Shown here piece after piece: positions 41,103 to 53,014 of a stretch of DNA of 64,000 bases. The stretch spans positions 21,369,001-21,433,000 of the forward strand of contig OY756957.1 of assembly GCA_963580455.1 (NCBI GenBank). Reading direction: 5' to 3'. The position numbers were made by a program, and so were the translations under genes. Each line of letters starts with the position of its first letter. Position 1 is the first letter of the stretch. This DNA comes from Euonymus europaeus. Its lineage: Eukaryota; Streptophyta; Magnoliopsida; Celastrales; Celastraceae. The notes under the pieces were generated by a model that ran no database searches, was not told the origin of the DNA, and saw nothing but the letters and a program-made list of their open reading frames with translations.

Positions 41103-42170
41103 TAGTGCTCTTGAAATGTTGCCTATTTGACCTATAAAGGGTTTTGATTTCTGATTGTCCATATCTTGATGAATTCAGCTTTAATTAAGTTTCAATTTGA
41201 ACCATAACTATATATTTTTGTTATCTGTGATATGAAACTCAAATGAAGTGATTTTTTGTTGTATTGATTCTGTTATGATAAAAGCTTCCCAGACCATAGG
41301 ACATCGCTAACCTTAATTCTGAGCCTACTCCTGGTTTTAGGTCAAATCAACTCCAATTGAGTTGAAATCTGAAATAAACAATCTAGAAATGATTTATGAT
41401 AGTTTGGATTTGGTCAAGTAAAACGGGGTATAGAAAGTCAAACCCTAGTTTACAGTGCATTTTCGGGTAATCGATGCACTAAGAAATTTCATTAACCCAT
41501 ATCTCAATCAAATCAACTCCAATTGAGCTGAAATTTTGTATGGTAACATTTTTACTCAGAACTTAAAGAATGAATTCTCAAAAAAAAAAATTGAAGCCTT
41601 GTGGATAGGGGCTGTCCAAGGATCAGTAGCTCGAGAAAAAAAATTCAAAATGTGCAATTTTGTGACCTATATGCTACAGTGCTTGGATTGACTTCAAATT
41701 TGGTGTATATTCTTCAAAATGATTTATCATTTATTCATCTGAATTTTTTAGGTTGATTTGATATGATTTTAACCTGCCATTCTTAGCATTGAAGCTCTAT
41801 GAGCTTACAAGCAAATAGGACTATTCTATCACTCATTTATTTTTATGTACAAATCATAATATATGAAATGTTCATAGAGCATTGAGATGGCAATGGTTGG
41901 GCTTAAAGTGCCCTAGAACCCAAAATCCCCTAGGAAACCCAATTTATAAGCAATTAAGCTTATAAGAGCTATATGAGCGGAATTTGATCAAGGTTTAGAG
42001 TTTTAAGAAAGGGTCTAAGCTGTGTGTATTGAGAAATTTTATCAAATTTGGAGTCAATAAGACTTAATTGGGGCAACCCAATTCTTACCTAAAATAGTCT
42101 AAATTCCTCTAATTGACCTTCTATGGGTTAGACTAAGTTGAATTAATATTAGATGATTAACTTGGAGTGG
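41103..42170. repeat. No gene; decayed repeats of about 170 bp
   Basis: 'aaatcaactccaattgag' occurs at about 41344 and 41510, spaced 166 bp, with a weaker third match near 41688. Around 41784-41812 'agctctatgagcttacaagc' is an inverted match of 47459-47489. No coding is visible. Confidence 0.45.
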
Positions 42171-42689
42171 GGGTTTCATTCATAAATCTTCCAGAAAGTC
42201 TTAGGAGCCTATGAAGGAAGTTAAAGAATTCTTGCATCCATTTGAAATCAAATGAAAAGCTTGGAGCCAGAACACCTAAAGGAGAATTGGCCACATCACC
42301 TTCTACTTTCATGTTCTTGACTTTAAGAATTTTGTGAGGAATTTTGTTTGAAGTGTGCAAGGTGTGTTTGGTTGATTGTCTTTTGAAACAAATGTTGACC
42401 AATGGTCAATAACGAAAAGTTTTTGTATGACTAAGATTGATTTCATATTTGAAGATGAAAAGCAAAGATTAGAAGTTGACAAAGTACTAATATTGAAGTT
42501 TGGTAAGATCCAATGACCAAGATCCAATGGAAACAAAGTGAAGAGGGAAGTCTTGAGCTAGCCCCTGAGATATTTCCTTTAGTGTTTCTTGAGCTACTTC
42601 CCACAAAGCCTCAACTAAGCTTATTTCTATCCTTGTGAGATTTTATGTGAACCTTTCATTGAGTGAAATCCATAATTTTGAGCCTAATT

Positions 42690-43602
42690 TTTATCCTACC
42701 CGCGAGCTTCACTTTGAGAAATTGGGAGTTCCTCAAATCAAATAGATTTTGCTAAACCTTGAGTTAACCATCACTTCACCACTTGAAAAGTCTCTTGATA
42801 GGGCAACCACTTCTTTAAGAGTGTGTTTAAGTTTAGGGGAGCTTGCAAACCCTTAGTTGTATAGAAACTTACATTGTAAAAGTTTGAATGTGAGCTTGAA
42901 AAACCTTCTTGTAAAAGTTTGATGGTGAACTTGGGAAAACCTTCTTGTACAAGTTTGGGGAGCTTGGAATATCTAAGTTTCTCGTGAACTTGCGAAAACA
43001 CCCCTAGTGGATTTCAAAATCCTAAGCTTTAGAAGCTTAGGTAGTGAATGCAGGGGAGTAAGCTTTAAACCACTATATATCCTTATGTCAATCTTTTTCC
43101 CTACTATTTAATTACTTGATTTCATATTTGTCTTGTTTATATGTTTGATTATTTACTTGAACAAATTGCTTATGTGAAACTTGCCATATTTGTTCAATTT
43201 GATTCAAATCTGAAATTTGCTTGTTGGGATTTTGTGAGGTTGATTTTGTTTTGTTTATATTGATCATATTGTTGATTGACATGTTAGAAATCAATAGATT
43301 GCATCTAGATAGTGATACTAAGTTATACCCGTGAGCTCATTAGTTTTGACAATGTTGTGCAATCTTGATTACTTGTTTGATTGATCATCTCTCATCATAT
43401 TAGAGATTCAAGCATCTAAACATTTCATAGATTCATATTGTTTGAGATCAATTAGGTCTAAAGTTACTTAGAGCCTCACATTGATTGCATGGTGATTTTG
43501 GTGTTCTAAGTGCTAAAGGTGCAAAATTTGGAACTAGTGGATCTCTATTAGAATTTGATGACACAATTCACACCCCCTTCTTGTGTTAGCCTAGGTCTTT
43601 CA
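42690..43602 (+). repeat. Sirevirus-like 5' LTR (shared part)
   Basis: It shares long blocks with 46555-47452, for example 'aaccttcttgtacaagtttgg', 'ccactatatatcctt' and 'gattgcatctagatagtgat'. It ends CTTTCA at 43602. The true start lies further left, perhaps near 42170. Confidence 0.82.
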
Positions 43603-43620
43603 ATTGGCATCAAAGAGAGG
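43603..43620 (+). other. Sirevirus-like primer-binding site
   Basis: ATTGGCATCAAAGAGAGG directly follows the LTR end and resembles ATTGGTATCAGAGC, complementary to initiator tRNA-Met, with substitutions. Confidence 0.7.
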
Positions 43621-43655
43621 TTAGCTAATTTAAAGGATTAACACCCTTTGCTAAA

Positions 43656-44250
43656 ATGGCTAGTACCAGTACTAGTATCCATGTTCACATGAGGTTTATC
43701 CTCTACTAAACCACCTTACTTTGATGGTAAGGATTATGGTTTTTGGAAAACTAGGATGATAACATTTATTAGATCAATTGACCTGGCTCTATGGAAAGTG
43801 ATTGAAACTGGTTCCTTCATTCCTACCAAAATTGTGAATGAAGTGGAAACTCTTAAATTGGAAAGTGAATTTAATGAGTATCATGAAAAAAGGTTAGCAT
43901 GAATGATAGAGTCATTAGCTTGTTACATATTGCATTAGCTAGGAATGAATAGGATCATATATCTCAATGCACGAGTGCAAAAAAAATATGGATCATGCTA
44001 GAACTTAGACATGAAGGAACTAGTAAAGTTAAGGATTGCGAGATTAATATGCTTAGTCAAAAGTTTGATATGTTCAAAATGCAAAATTGTGAATGTGTGA
44101 GTGACATGTTTGCTAGATTGACTAATATTTGCAATGAATTGGAATCCCTTGGAAAGTCTTACTCTAAGGTAGATAGGGTGCAAAAGATTCCAAGGAGTCT
44201 TCCAAGAAATTGGAGTAAGAAGGTCACAACCATCAAAGAATTAGAAGATC
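43656..44250 (+). pseudogene. Sirevirus-like gag
   Basis: A possible start MASTST at 43656 falls in a frame that ends at once. In the next frame PPYFDGKDYGFWKTRMITFI and SIDLALWKVIETGSFIP are typical of copia gag. After breaks the sequence continues LELRHEGTSKVKDCEINMLS, QKFDMFKMQNCECVSDMF, ARLTNICNELESLGKSYS and IPRSLPRNWSKKVTTI. No zinc knuckle is seen before the protease. Two or more frameshifts. Confidence 0.82.
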
Positions 44251-44373
44251 TAATTTGGGTCGGGGTTTCACAGTGGCTAACCCTCAAGGATCTAAAGTTT
44301 GGGTACATAAGGACTGCTGAACTTTCTTGGATAGGTATTCTTGAAATCTAAATCCAAGACATGTAAATGATAT

Positions 44374-45200
44374 TTGGATAGTGGTTATGCAAGGCACATG
44401 ATCGAAGATGCCTCTTTGCTATCATATTTTGTGGAGAAGAAGAATGGAGGAATTGTCACCTTTGGAGACAATGCAAAAGGTAGGATCCTTGGCAAGGGAT
44501 CCTTTGGTAAGGACTGTTTCTCTATTGATGATTTGCATCTAGTTAAGAATTTATCTTTCAATTTGCTTAGCATTAGTCACTTAGTCGATAAAGGATATGA
44601 TTCTAACTTTAAATAGTAGACGAATTTTCTAGGTTTACTAGGTGTTTATTCTTAGCTCATAAAAATGACGCATTACATGTGTTTGAATCTTTGTCGAAAC
44701 ATTTGCAAAATGAGTTTGATTTTAAAGTTTCAAAGATTGGGAGTGACCATGGAGGAGAATTTGAAAATTTTTGTTTTAATTATTTATGTGATACACTTGG
44801 TATTTCTCACAAGTTTAGTGCTCCAAGGACATCTCAACAAAATTGAGTAGTAGAAAGGAAAAATAGAACATTACAATAACTAGAAAGGATATTGAAAAAA
44901 ACACCTTATGAGATATGGTATGGAAAGAAATAAAAAGGTGATTACTTCAGGCCTTTTGGATGTAAATGTTATATTTTGAACACAAAAGATAATTTGCATA
45001 AGTTTGATTCGAAGAGTGATATTGGAACGTTTTTAGGTTACTTAAGTCATTATAAGGCATTAAGAGTCTATAATGTTAGGACTAAGATAGTAGAAAAAAG
45101 TATGCATGTAAAATTCGATGATATGACCACACTTGATTCTTTTATGCCAAAAGATGAAGAGAATTCAGGTTTGGAAGGCCTTAATCATCCAAAATAAATC
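44374..45200 (+). pseudogene. Sirevirus-like protease and integrase remnants
   Basis: Protease is read as LDSGYARHM, with D-S-G intact, then IVTFGDNAKGRILGKGSFG and LHLVKNLSFNLLSISHLVDK, ending in a stop at about 44616. Integrase is present only as scraps: NHGGEFENF-like sequence near 44745, and LGYLSHYKALRVYNVRTKIV with EKSMHVKFDD at 45020-45125 (the C-terminal segment). Most of the core is deleted or unreadable. Confidence 0.75.
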
Positions 45201-45558
45201 TCAAGCCATGGAATTGACAATGATGTAGAAGAGGAGTACACTTTGGTGAAAGGCATAAATGATCTAGAAGTCATTCATGAAGATGCAACACCAAATGTGG
45301 AAAATGAGGATGCACCTGTGGTTGATAATAAAGAAATGGAGCCAATTGCATCTCCTCCTCCTGTGGAAAGGAACAAGAAGAAACCTATCAAGAATAGACA
45401 TGAAAAGGATAAAATCATTTGTGATCCAAATCATGGAGTTCAAACAAGATCAAGGGTTCCTATGATCAATTCCTCATCTCTAAACTCTTTTGCCATGATT
45501 AGTTTAGTAGAACCTAAGAACGTTAAAGATGCTGGTGGATGATGACTAGATATATGCT

Positions 45559-46500
45559 ATGCATGAAGAATTAAAACAATTTGAGAGAAGAAAGGTTTGG
45601 ACCCTTTGTCCAAAACCTAATGGCCATACCATCATAGGAACTAAATGTGTTTTTAGAAATAAGATGGATGAAAATGGTAGGGTGACTAGAAACAAAGCTA
45701 GATTTGTAGAGCAAGGATATTTTCTAAAAAAAGATATATATTATGATAAAACTTTTTCACCGATTGCAAGGTTGGAAGCCATTTGATTTTTACTTGCATT
45801 TGCATGCTTTCAAAGTATTAAACTTTATGAAATGGATGCAAAGAGTGCTTTATTGAATGACATTATAAATGAAGAAGTTAATGTTAAACAACCTTCGGAC
45901 TTTGATTCTAAGAAGTACCCTAATCATGTTTATTGGTTAGAAAATGATTTATATGGATTAAAACAAACACCTAGAGCTTGGTATGAAAGATTGTCAAGAT
46001 TTCTTCCTAAAAATGAGTTTCTGTGTGGAAGTATTGACAATACCTTGTTTGTAAAGTCTAGGAATGAGAATATAATTATTTTACAAAGATATGTTGATGA
46101 TATCATATTGGTGCTACATTAGATTCCATGTGTCATGAATTTTTGAGTTCCATGAAAAATGAATTTGAGATGTCATTAATGGGAGAATTGAATTACTTTC
46201 TAAGACTTCAAATAAAACAATCACCTAATGGCATTCATATAAGTCAAGTCAAATACATTAATGATTTGGTCAAAAGGTTTGGCATGGACTTATCAAAAGG
46301 GTCAAAAAGATGCTCCACACCTATGAGGGTAGGATCCAAGTTGGAAGCCTACCTTAATGGCAATGAAATTGATCAAAATATGTATAGTTCCATGATAGGT
46401 TCATTATTTATTTGACCGCATCTAGGCCTGATATAATGTTTAGTGTTTGTATGTGTGCTAGATTTCAATCTAACCCTAATCCTTAGGTATTTAAAGGAAA
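45559..46500 (+). pseudogene. Sirevirus-like reverse transcriptase
   Basis: RT reads MHEELKQFERRKVWTLCPKP, FRNKMDENGRVTRNKARFVE and DKTFSPIARLEAI. After a stop come KLYEMDAKSALLNDIINEEV (catalytic Asp region), YGLKQTPRAWYERLSRF, and RYVDDIILVLH with an intact YVDD. Further on are LNYFLRLQIKQSPNGIHISQ, KRCSTPMRVGSKLEAY and SRPDIMFSVCMCARFQSNPN. The RNase H that should follow is cut at about 46555, where LTR sequence begins. Confidence 0.88.
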
Positions 46501-46554
46501 CACCAACCTTAGGGTTATGGTATGATAAGAATTCTTCAGTTGACTTTCATTCTT

Positions 46555-47452
46555 CAATTTGAGTAATTGAGAGTTCCTCAAACAAACAGTTGTTGCTAAG
46601 CCTTGAGTGAGCCATCACTTCGCCACTTGAAAAGTTCCTTGATAGAGAAACCACTTCCTTGAGAGTGTGTTCAATTTTAGAGGAGCTTGCGAACCCTTAG
46701 TTTGAATTTAGCTACTAACTTACACTATAAAAGTTTGAAGGTGAGCTTAGAAAACTTTCTTGTAGAAGTTTGAAGGTGAACTTAGGAAAACCTTCTTGTA
46801 CAAGTTTGGGGAGGTTGGAATCTCTAAATTTTTGATGAACTTGCAAAACCACCCACTAGTGGTTTTTGAAATCCTAAGCTTGAGAAGCTTAGGTAGTGGA
46901 TGTATGAGAGTAAGCTCTGAACCACTATATATCCTTGTGCCAATCTCTTTCCCTACTCTTTAAATACTTGATTTCATATTTCCCTTGTTTATGCACTTCA
47001 TTATTTACTTGAACAAATTGTTTATGTGAAACTTGCCATACTAGTTCAATTTGATTAAAATATAAAATTTTCTTTTTGGGATTGTGTGAGGTCGATTTTT
47101 CTGTGTTTATATTGATCATATTATTTTATTGACGTCATAGGAATCAAAAGATTGCATCTAGATAGTGATACCAAGTTGTACCCATGAGCTCATTAGTTGT
47201 GCAATCTCGATTACTTATTTGATTGATCATTCTCTCATCATATTAGGGATTTAAGCATCTTGACATATCATATATTCATATTGTTTGAAATCAATTAGGT
47301 CCAAAGTGACTTAGAACCTCTCATTGATTGCTTGGTGATTTTGGTGTTCTAAATTCTTAAGCTGCAAAATTTGGTACAAAGGGATTTCTATTAGAATTCG
47401 GGGACACAATTCACCCCCTTTCCACTCCTCTTGAGTTAGCCTAGGTCTTTCA
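46555..47452 (+). repeat. Sirevirus-like 3' LTR, left-truncated
   Basis: Partner of 42690-43602. It ends CTTTCA at 47452. The LTR starts in the middle because a deletion fused RT to the interior of the LTR. Confidence 0.82.
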
Positions 47453-48000
47453 ATTGATGCTTGTAAGCTCAAAGAGCTTTATGCTAAAACACTTACGTTA
47501 ATCAATATGATAATCAGTCAATAAAGTTCAAGTAAGCACATGATAAATCATTTCATATATATAATATTGTGCATACAAAATTTCATAGCAATTTGGGTTC
47601 ATGTGGTCACTCAATCAACTATTTTTCACATCTACATAGATTTACTAACTTTTATGGAGGAATTGATCAGCTTCCACTCAAAATTGATTCAAGTACAATA
47701 AGAAATGTTCTGATATGTCTTATGAGTTTTTAAGAATAAGATTCAAGTCATTTGAAGATCATATGAATATATTGTGACTATTCAACCAACGTGTGGACAG
47801 TATGATGTTTGAGCAGTTTTTGTAATTCGAAAATGAACAAATCCAAATTCATCTACTTCATGTAAAATATGATCAAACATGATTCCAAATATATATAATA
47901 AAGCTTAAATTAGTAGTTATAAATCATTTCATGATTTATCCAAATTCGTCCAAAGTTAAGTGCAATCAAAGAGTCCAATATGTATTTTTACATCAAAACA
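47453..48000. other. No gene; partly an inverted match of 41.1-41.8 kb
   Basis: AT-rich. 47459-47489 is a near-match, in inverted orientation, of 41784-41812, and nearby 'aaatcatttc'-type blocks may extend it. No coding. Confidence 0.4.
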
Positions 48001-48249
48001 CAATTGTAGGACACAAAAGGAACATCTTTCATTTCAAATTAGACAAAACCTTAAAAAGTTCGTACATGGAGATAGTTTAGCCATTCCAAACCATCAAATT
48101 TGACTATTTTTTGTCATTTTATGTCTAAATTTAGAAGTATAGGCTTTGTAAATTGTTTCATAACCAAGTGATGCCAAAGTAATAACTTTCATTCTAAATA
48201 GAGGAAAACATTTAAAAGATCTTTCATGAAGAGAGTTGAACAATGCTAA

Positions 48250-49242
48250 TGTAACGCCCCGACCCGGGTGACGCTACTATTGCACCCTAGCCCAATATCC
48301 ATATGACATTAAGCGTCCATCTTATCAAAGATATTCAATCCTAGTCCCACATCTAGGATCTGCTAATTTCTACAAAAATTTCGACAGCATCTCCCCGTAT
48401 ATCGGAGGACGCCTACCTGAAATGCGTAGCACATAAATCATGTAATCACATAAGACCTTCGGCCATCACATCACATGCATCCACAAACCTAGGCAGGGCC
48501 TCAGACAAACCTAAGTAGGGCCTCAGAACATCTACAACATGTATCTGCAATACTTACGTAAACATAAATCCATACATGATTCAAACATGCTGTTCTAGAA
48601 CAAATAATTCACATACAGGTTTAGGAGTCCTATCACAAGGCACCCTCCTAACCGTCCAACAAACAAGAATGATAATCCTTTAACCAGCCCTTCATAATAT
48701 CTCCAGGTGGCACCATGTCATCCGCCTCTTATAGATCCGTAGGATCGATACCAGTCTCACCTATGTGGAAAGAAAAGGAATGAAGGGGTGAGCAATGGAT
48801 CAGTAGGGGTAAAGAATCCAATAGATTAATAGCTGAATTTAAGAGATAAGTTAATGCAACAATATGCTCATGACCATGAACCACCACAACAAATACTCAT
48901 CAATTTGCAATCATGTTCCCAACCGAGAGTCTATACGGAATGATGCCTCGGCATCCATCCTCTCAATTCAAAATCAGTGAACACTGCCACTATTTGACTC
49001 AAAAGGGAACATAACCAACCACAAGATTTCAGTCTTGTCCATACTGACTCGAGTTTCTTAAACCAACCCCCTTGGGGGTCTTAGTATGTTGCCTCATGTG
49101 GGTCTTATCCTGTCGAAATCAAGCCCGGGTCCTCCAACCTTCCTCCCACATGACATTCAATCAACCTATGGGAATTTCGAGTCCATACTCGAGACTTCCC
49201 ATGCGGCTCTAATGTGTTGTGTACAACACATGACATGCCATG

Positions 49243-49284
<42 letters not shown>

Positions 49285-50377
49285 CACTATATACATATAG
49301 TAACTACTCATGATGCATGACAAGATCAATTCATGTCAATATATGATCGAGCATTCAATAGGGTTATGAAACTAAAGATTTAGGCATTTCAAAGTATAAC
49401 CGTAGGTTCATTCCACCTTAGAGAGCAATTAAGGAGGAACACAAACATGGCGACCAATGAGAAAGAACGTCCGTATTTTGAATAATCAATAACGAAATGA
49501 AAAGATTGGGCTAGAATCCCCTACATCGAATCGAAGCTATCACAACCTACAATTTTTGTCTGAGTATTAGGGTTTGAGTTTCCTAACCTACCATAAAGAA
49601 AATTCATCACCCATTCCCACAAGTTAATTCTAAAAAATCACAATCAACATAAACCCAACCAACAAATCAAGGAACATTACCTTTCTCACTCTAGAAAACC
49701 AAAATATATCAACTCAAGCCTTGAAGCCTTCAATCCAACAAATCATCAATCAACCTACTATATAACATCATACATAGGCTCAAATCAGCCTACATAATCA
49801 TTCTAAAACACTCATTTGAAGTTCCATTCGAAATCACATAAACCCTAGATTTTTTTGGAAAAGTAGAAACTTACCTCAAATCTTCCAAACTTGTGAAATC
49901 CTTCTTGAATCTTCTTCTAATCTTCAATCCAAGCCTTAATCCTTGAAAATCTCTCAAGAATATCTCTTTGTCTCTCTATTTTCCTCTCTCTCTCTCTAAA
50001 AGTAAAAACTCTAAACAAATACAAGTTGTGGGTCGCGTAAGGGTATTTTACCAGCTCGGGTTGCGCCTAGGCGGCAACCTAGGCGCCCTATCCTTAGATT
50101 TCTCTCAGTTTTTCCCATAAGCCACTGTCATGGGCAACCTTTTGTACACATCTTTATCTTTTCCAACTTTGTATCGGTCTTAGCTTCGATTTGATATATT
50201 ATGTATCCCAAACAGACATCTGTGCTAAAAGTTATGACCCATTTAGTGAACCTAGTTCAAAAGCGATTCCTTACGGTCTTATATAACTCGAATAATTCGT
50301 TACCTCTTCAAATCCATTTTCAATAACTTATTACTTAAAATTTAACCAACTTAGTATTTTTGGGTCGGGGTTTCATA
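48250..50377 (-). repeat. Solo LTR, 2.13 kb, inside the tandem array
   Basis: The plus strand begins TGTAACGCCCCGACCC and ends GGTCGGGGTTTCATA, so the element reads in reverse. It matches the solo LTR at 38817-41102 (reverse-complemented) and 54236-55290. The outer edge should read TGTGAAAC; here it is TATGAAAC. Flanks are GCTAA (48245-48249) and GCTGA (50378-50382), four of five identical. It holds an (AT)n tract at 49246-49280. No internal element sequence is present. Confidence 0.85.
49246..49280. repeat. (AT)n microsatellite
   Basis: About 17 uninterrupted AT units inside the solo LTR. Confidence 0.95.
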
Positions 50378-51690
50378 GCTGAACTATTAAAGTTGATCGG
50401 TGTACTCTTTTATTGTTATTTTATGTCTAAATTTAATAGTATAGGATCAGTAGATTATTTCGTAACTAATTGATGACAATTCAACATCTTTTGTTTTAAA
50501 TTGAAAAGAAAATCTTTGAAAGTTCCTCCATGGAGAGAGTCGAGCAATTTTAAACCATCAAAATTGATCGGTGCACACTTTTTATTGTTATTTTATGTCT
50601 AAATTTAGTATTATAGATTCTTAGATTGTTTCCTAGCCAAATGACAGCAAAATAGCATCTTGCATTCCAAATTGGACAAAACTTTTAAAATTTCCTCTAC
50701 GGATAGAGTTGAACAATTTCAAACCATGAAAGTAAACTATTTATGGTTATTTTATTTCTAAATTATAAGTATAGGCTCCATAGATTGTTTTATAACCATC
50801 TGATGCCAAAGGAACAACTTTCACTTCAAAAAAGAGAAAACCATAAAAAGTTCATCCATGAAGAAAGTTAAGTAATTTCAAACCACCAAACTTGATCAAT
50901 GTACAATTTTTATTGTTATTTTATGTCTAAATTTACTAGTATAGGCTATGTAGATTATTTAATAACCAAGTGATTCAAAAGAAACACCTTTTGTTCCAAA
51001 TTGGAAAAACCTTTAAAAGTTCATCCATGGAAATAGTTGAGCAATTGCGAACCATCAAAATTGCATGGTGTATACTTTTTATTGTTATTTATGTCTAAAT
51101 TTTCTAGCATATGCTATGTAGGTTGTTTCATTGCCAAATCATGCGAAAGAAACATCTTTCGTTCCAAATTGGGTGAAACCTTTAAAAGATCTTCCATAGA
51201 GAGAGTAGAGCAATTTCAAACTATCAATGTTGATAAGTGTATGATTTTTATTGTTATTTTAAGTCTAAATTTACTAGTATAGGCTTCGTAGATTGTATCA
51301 TAACCAAGTAATGCCAAATGAACATCTTCCAATCCAAATTGGACAAAACATTTAAAAGTTCCTCCATTGAGAGAGTTCAGCAATACTAAACCATCAAAGT
51401 TGACTTATTATTATTATTTTATGTTTGAATTTATAAGTATAGGCTCCATAATTTTTTTTTTGTAAACAAGTGATGCAAAAGGAACAGCTTTTGTTAAAAA
51501 TTGGACAAAACCTTAAAAAGTTCGTCCATTAAAAGAGTTGAGCAATTCTGAACCACCAAAGTTGATCGGTGTACAATTGTTATTGTAATTTTATTTCCAA
51601 AGTTATTAATTTAGTCTTCGTAGATTATTTCATTGCTATTTGATGTCAAAGAAACATCTTTGTTTCCAAATTGGGCAAAACCCTTAAAAG

Positions 51691-52425
51691 ATCATCTTTC
51701 CATGGATGAAACATATAGAACCTTGAAATGCCCGATTATAAACATTTCGTTGATGAAAGAAATGAGTACAAGGAAGTGTGATTTTAAGAACAAAAGTTGA
51801 ATGTAATCAACAAAAAGCAAAACGCTTGAAAGCTAGAAAGCTTCAAAGAAAGTAGATTTATGCCATTAGGCTGAATTTGTGTGATTAGCTGTATGTGTGC
51901 GGTTTGTCTGTCATCCTCACTTCTATAACTCTTCCAATATCTTAAATTAACTATCCATGATTTCGCGCCTATCATGACTACAACCACATGAAAATCTCTC
52001 AAACATGCCCCATCTTCTTCAACTACTAGGATAATGAATCAAATGTGTTTTGATGACGTGCTTCAATGGCACTAAGCCTTGAAAATATGCCTCCCTCGTG
52101 CTCCACAATGATATGATATTGGTGAGATAATGTTTCAAAAAAATAGGTAACTAACTAAAACAAACCTCATTCCTTTGATTAAGTCTTATATCCTTCTTGA
52201 CAAATAAATTCAGGCCATATAATATTCGAATTAATGGCCCATTTCTTGCTTTTAGTTTGGCCCATGTAAAATGCAAGCAGATTAGTTCATTTTTGATGAT
52301 GTGTAGTCCATGCTCCTTGCTTTATCCAGCCCATCTTTTTGTGCCAAGTTTAGCCCATTAAACCTGCACAACAATGATGTGAACAACTATGTTGTTCAAA
52401 CTGCATTTTATATCAACAACTTTAT
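51691..52425 (+). repeat. Putative copia 5' LTR
   Basis: Non-coding sequence that ends TATATCAACA just before the primer-binding site. Only the right edge is supported; no second copy was found, so the LTR status is inferred from position. Confidence 0.4.
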
Positions 52426-52437
52426 TTGGTATCAGAG
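52426..52437 (+). other. Copia primer-binding site (tRNA-Met)
   Basis: TGGTATCAGAGC matches exactly the standard site complementary to initiator tRNA-Met. Confidence 0.8.
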
Positions 52438-52441
52438 CTAC

Positions 52442-53010
52442 GATGGTGAACACTAGATTAGCAAACAATATGAATCCAACTTTGGAAATAGAAAACATGA
52501 TCCCAATGAACAACATTGAGATTAATGCCTCTTGTATGCAAACTGGACGAACGATTACTCAAAGCACATTCTTAAATCCTTACACTATACTAACAGGGGA
52601 CCTTATAATGAGTAGTTTGATTAATTTCAAGCTAACTGGTGAGAACTACAAGATGTGGAGTCATTGAACCATGAAGGCCTCGAAGACAATGAATAAATAA
52701 GGCTTTATTGATGGAAGTGTAAAAATATCAAATGAAGAAGAAGATATTTTTTTAGCATGGACCAACTATTATTGCATATTCCAGACCTAGAAAACCGCTA
52801 CATCTCAAAGACAGTTTTGGCAAGCATGTCTGATAAGGACATAGCTCATTAGCTCGAGATGCACATGAAAGATAGGTTCTCTTCTTTTAATGCTGCTAGG
52901 TTCTTTGAAACTTCATGACAACTTTATTGCATAAGACAAGATAATTCAATATTGATGGAATATTACACTAGACTCAAGTCATTATGGGAGGAACATGATC
53001 AACATGATGA
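52442..53010 (+). pseudogene. Copia gag fragment
   Basis: The start ATGGTGAACACTAG follows the primer-binding site. The peptide MVNTRLANNMNPTLEIEN leads to SLINFKLTGENYKMWSH, a stop, then GFIDGSVKISNEEED, the N-terminal pattern of copia gag. Later, in broken frames, IRQDNSILMEYYTRLKSLWE and EHDQH are readable. The fragment ends at 53010, where a different sequence (TGTTAAAATACTCG) starts; no pol follows. Confidence 0.75.
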
Positions 53011-53014
53011 ATGA

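Larger units (their letters stand above)
42170..47452 (+). mobile_element. Decayed Ty1/copia, Sirevirus-like
   Basis: A plus-strand copia element: 5' LTR (left edge unresolved, right edge CTTTCA at 43602), primer-binding site, gag, protease, partial integrase, RT, and a 3' LTR copy (about 46555-47452) that joins directly to the RT/RNase H region, so RNase H is mostly lost. The gag type and the LTR end CTTTCA followed by ATTGG-CATCA fit Sirevirus-type elements. The matching LTR blocks extend over about 900 bp. Confidence 0.82.
48001..51690. repeat. Tandem array of about 167-bp units, split by a solo LTR
   Basis: Units share 'gttattttatgtctaaattta', 'tagattgtttcataaccaa', 'ccaaattggacaaaacc' and 'agttcctccatggagagagt'-type blocks in fixed order. 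The TGTCTAAAT anchor (or its variant) starts near 48121, 50423, 50595, 50754, 50923, 51091, 51261, 51421 and 51593, spacing 159-172 bp. The 48121-50423 gap is 2302 bp; removing the solo LTR plus one TSD copy (2133 bp) leaves 169 bp, one unit. About ten copies are visible, all diverged from each other. Confidence 0.88.

Noticed and set aside
49105..49329. Minus-strand frame with a YIYIYIYIY stretch
   Set aside because: It is a translation of the (AT)n microsatellite in a solo LTR.
48001..51690. CRISPR-like array
   Set aside because: Units are about 167 bp, contiguous and diverged along their length, with no short identical repeats or unique spacers; the context is a plant genome.
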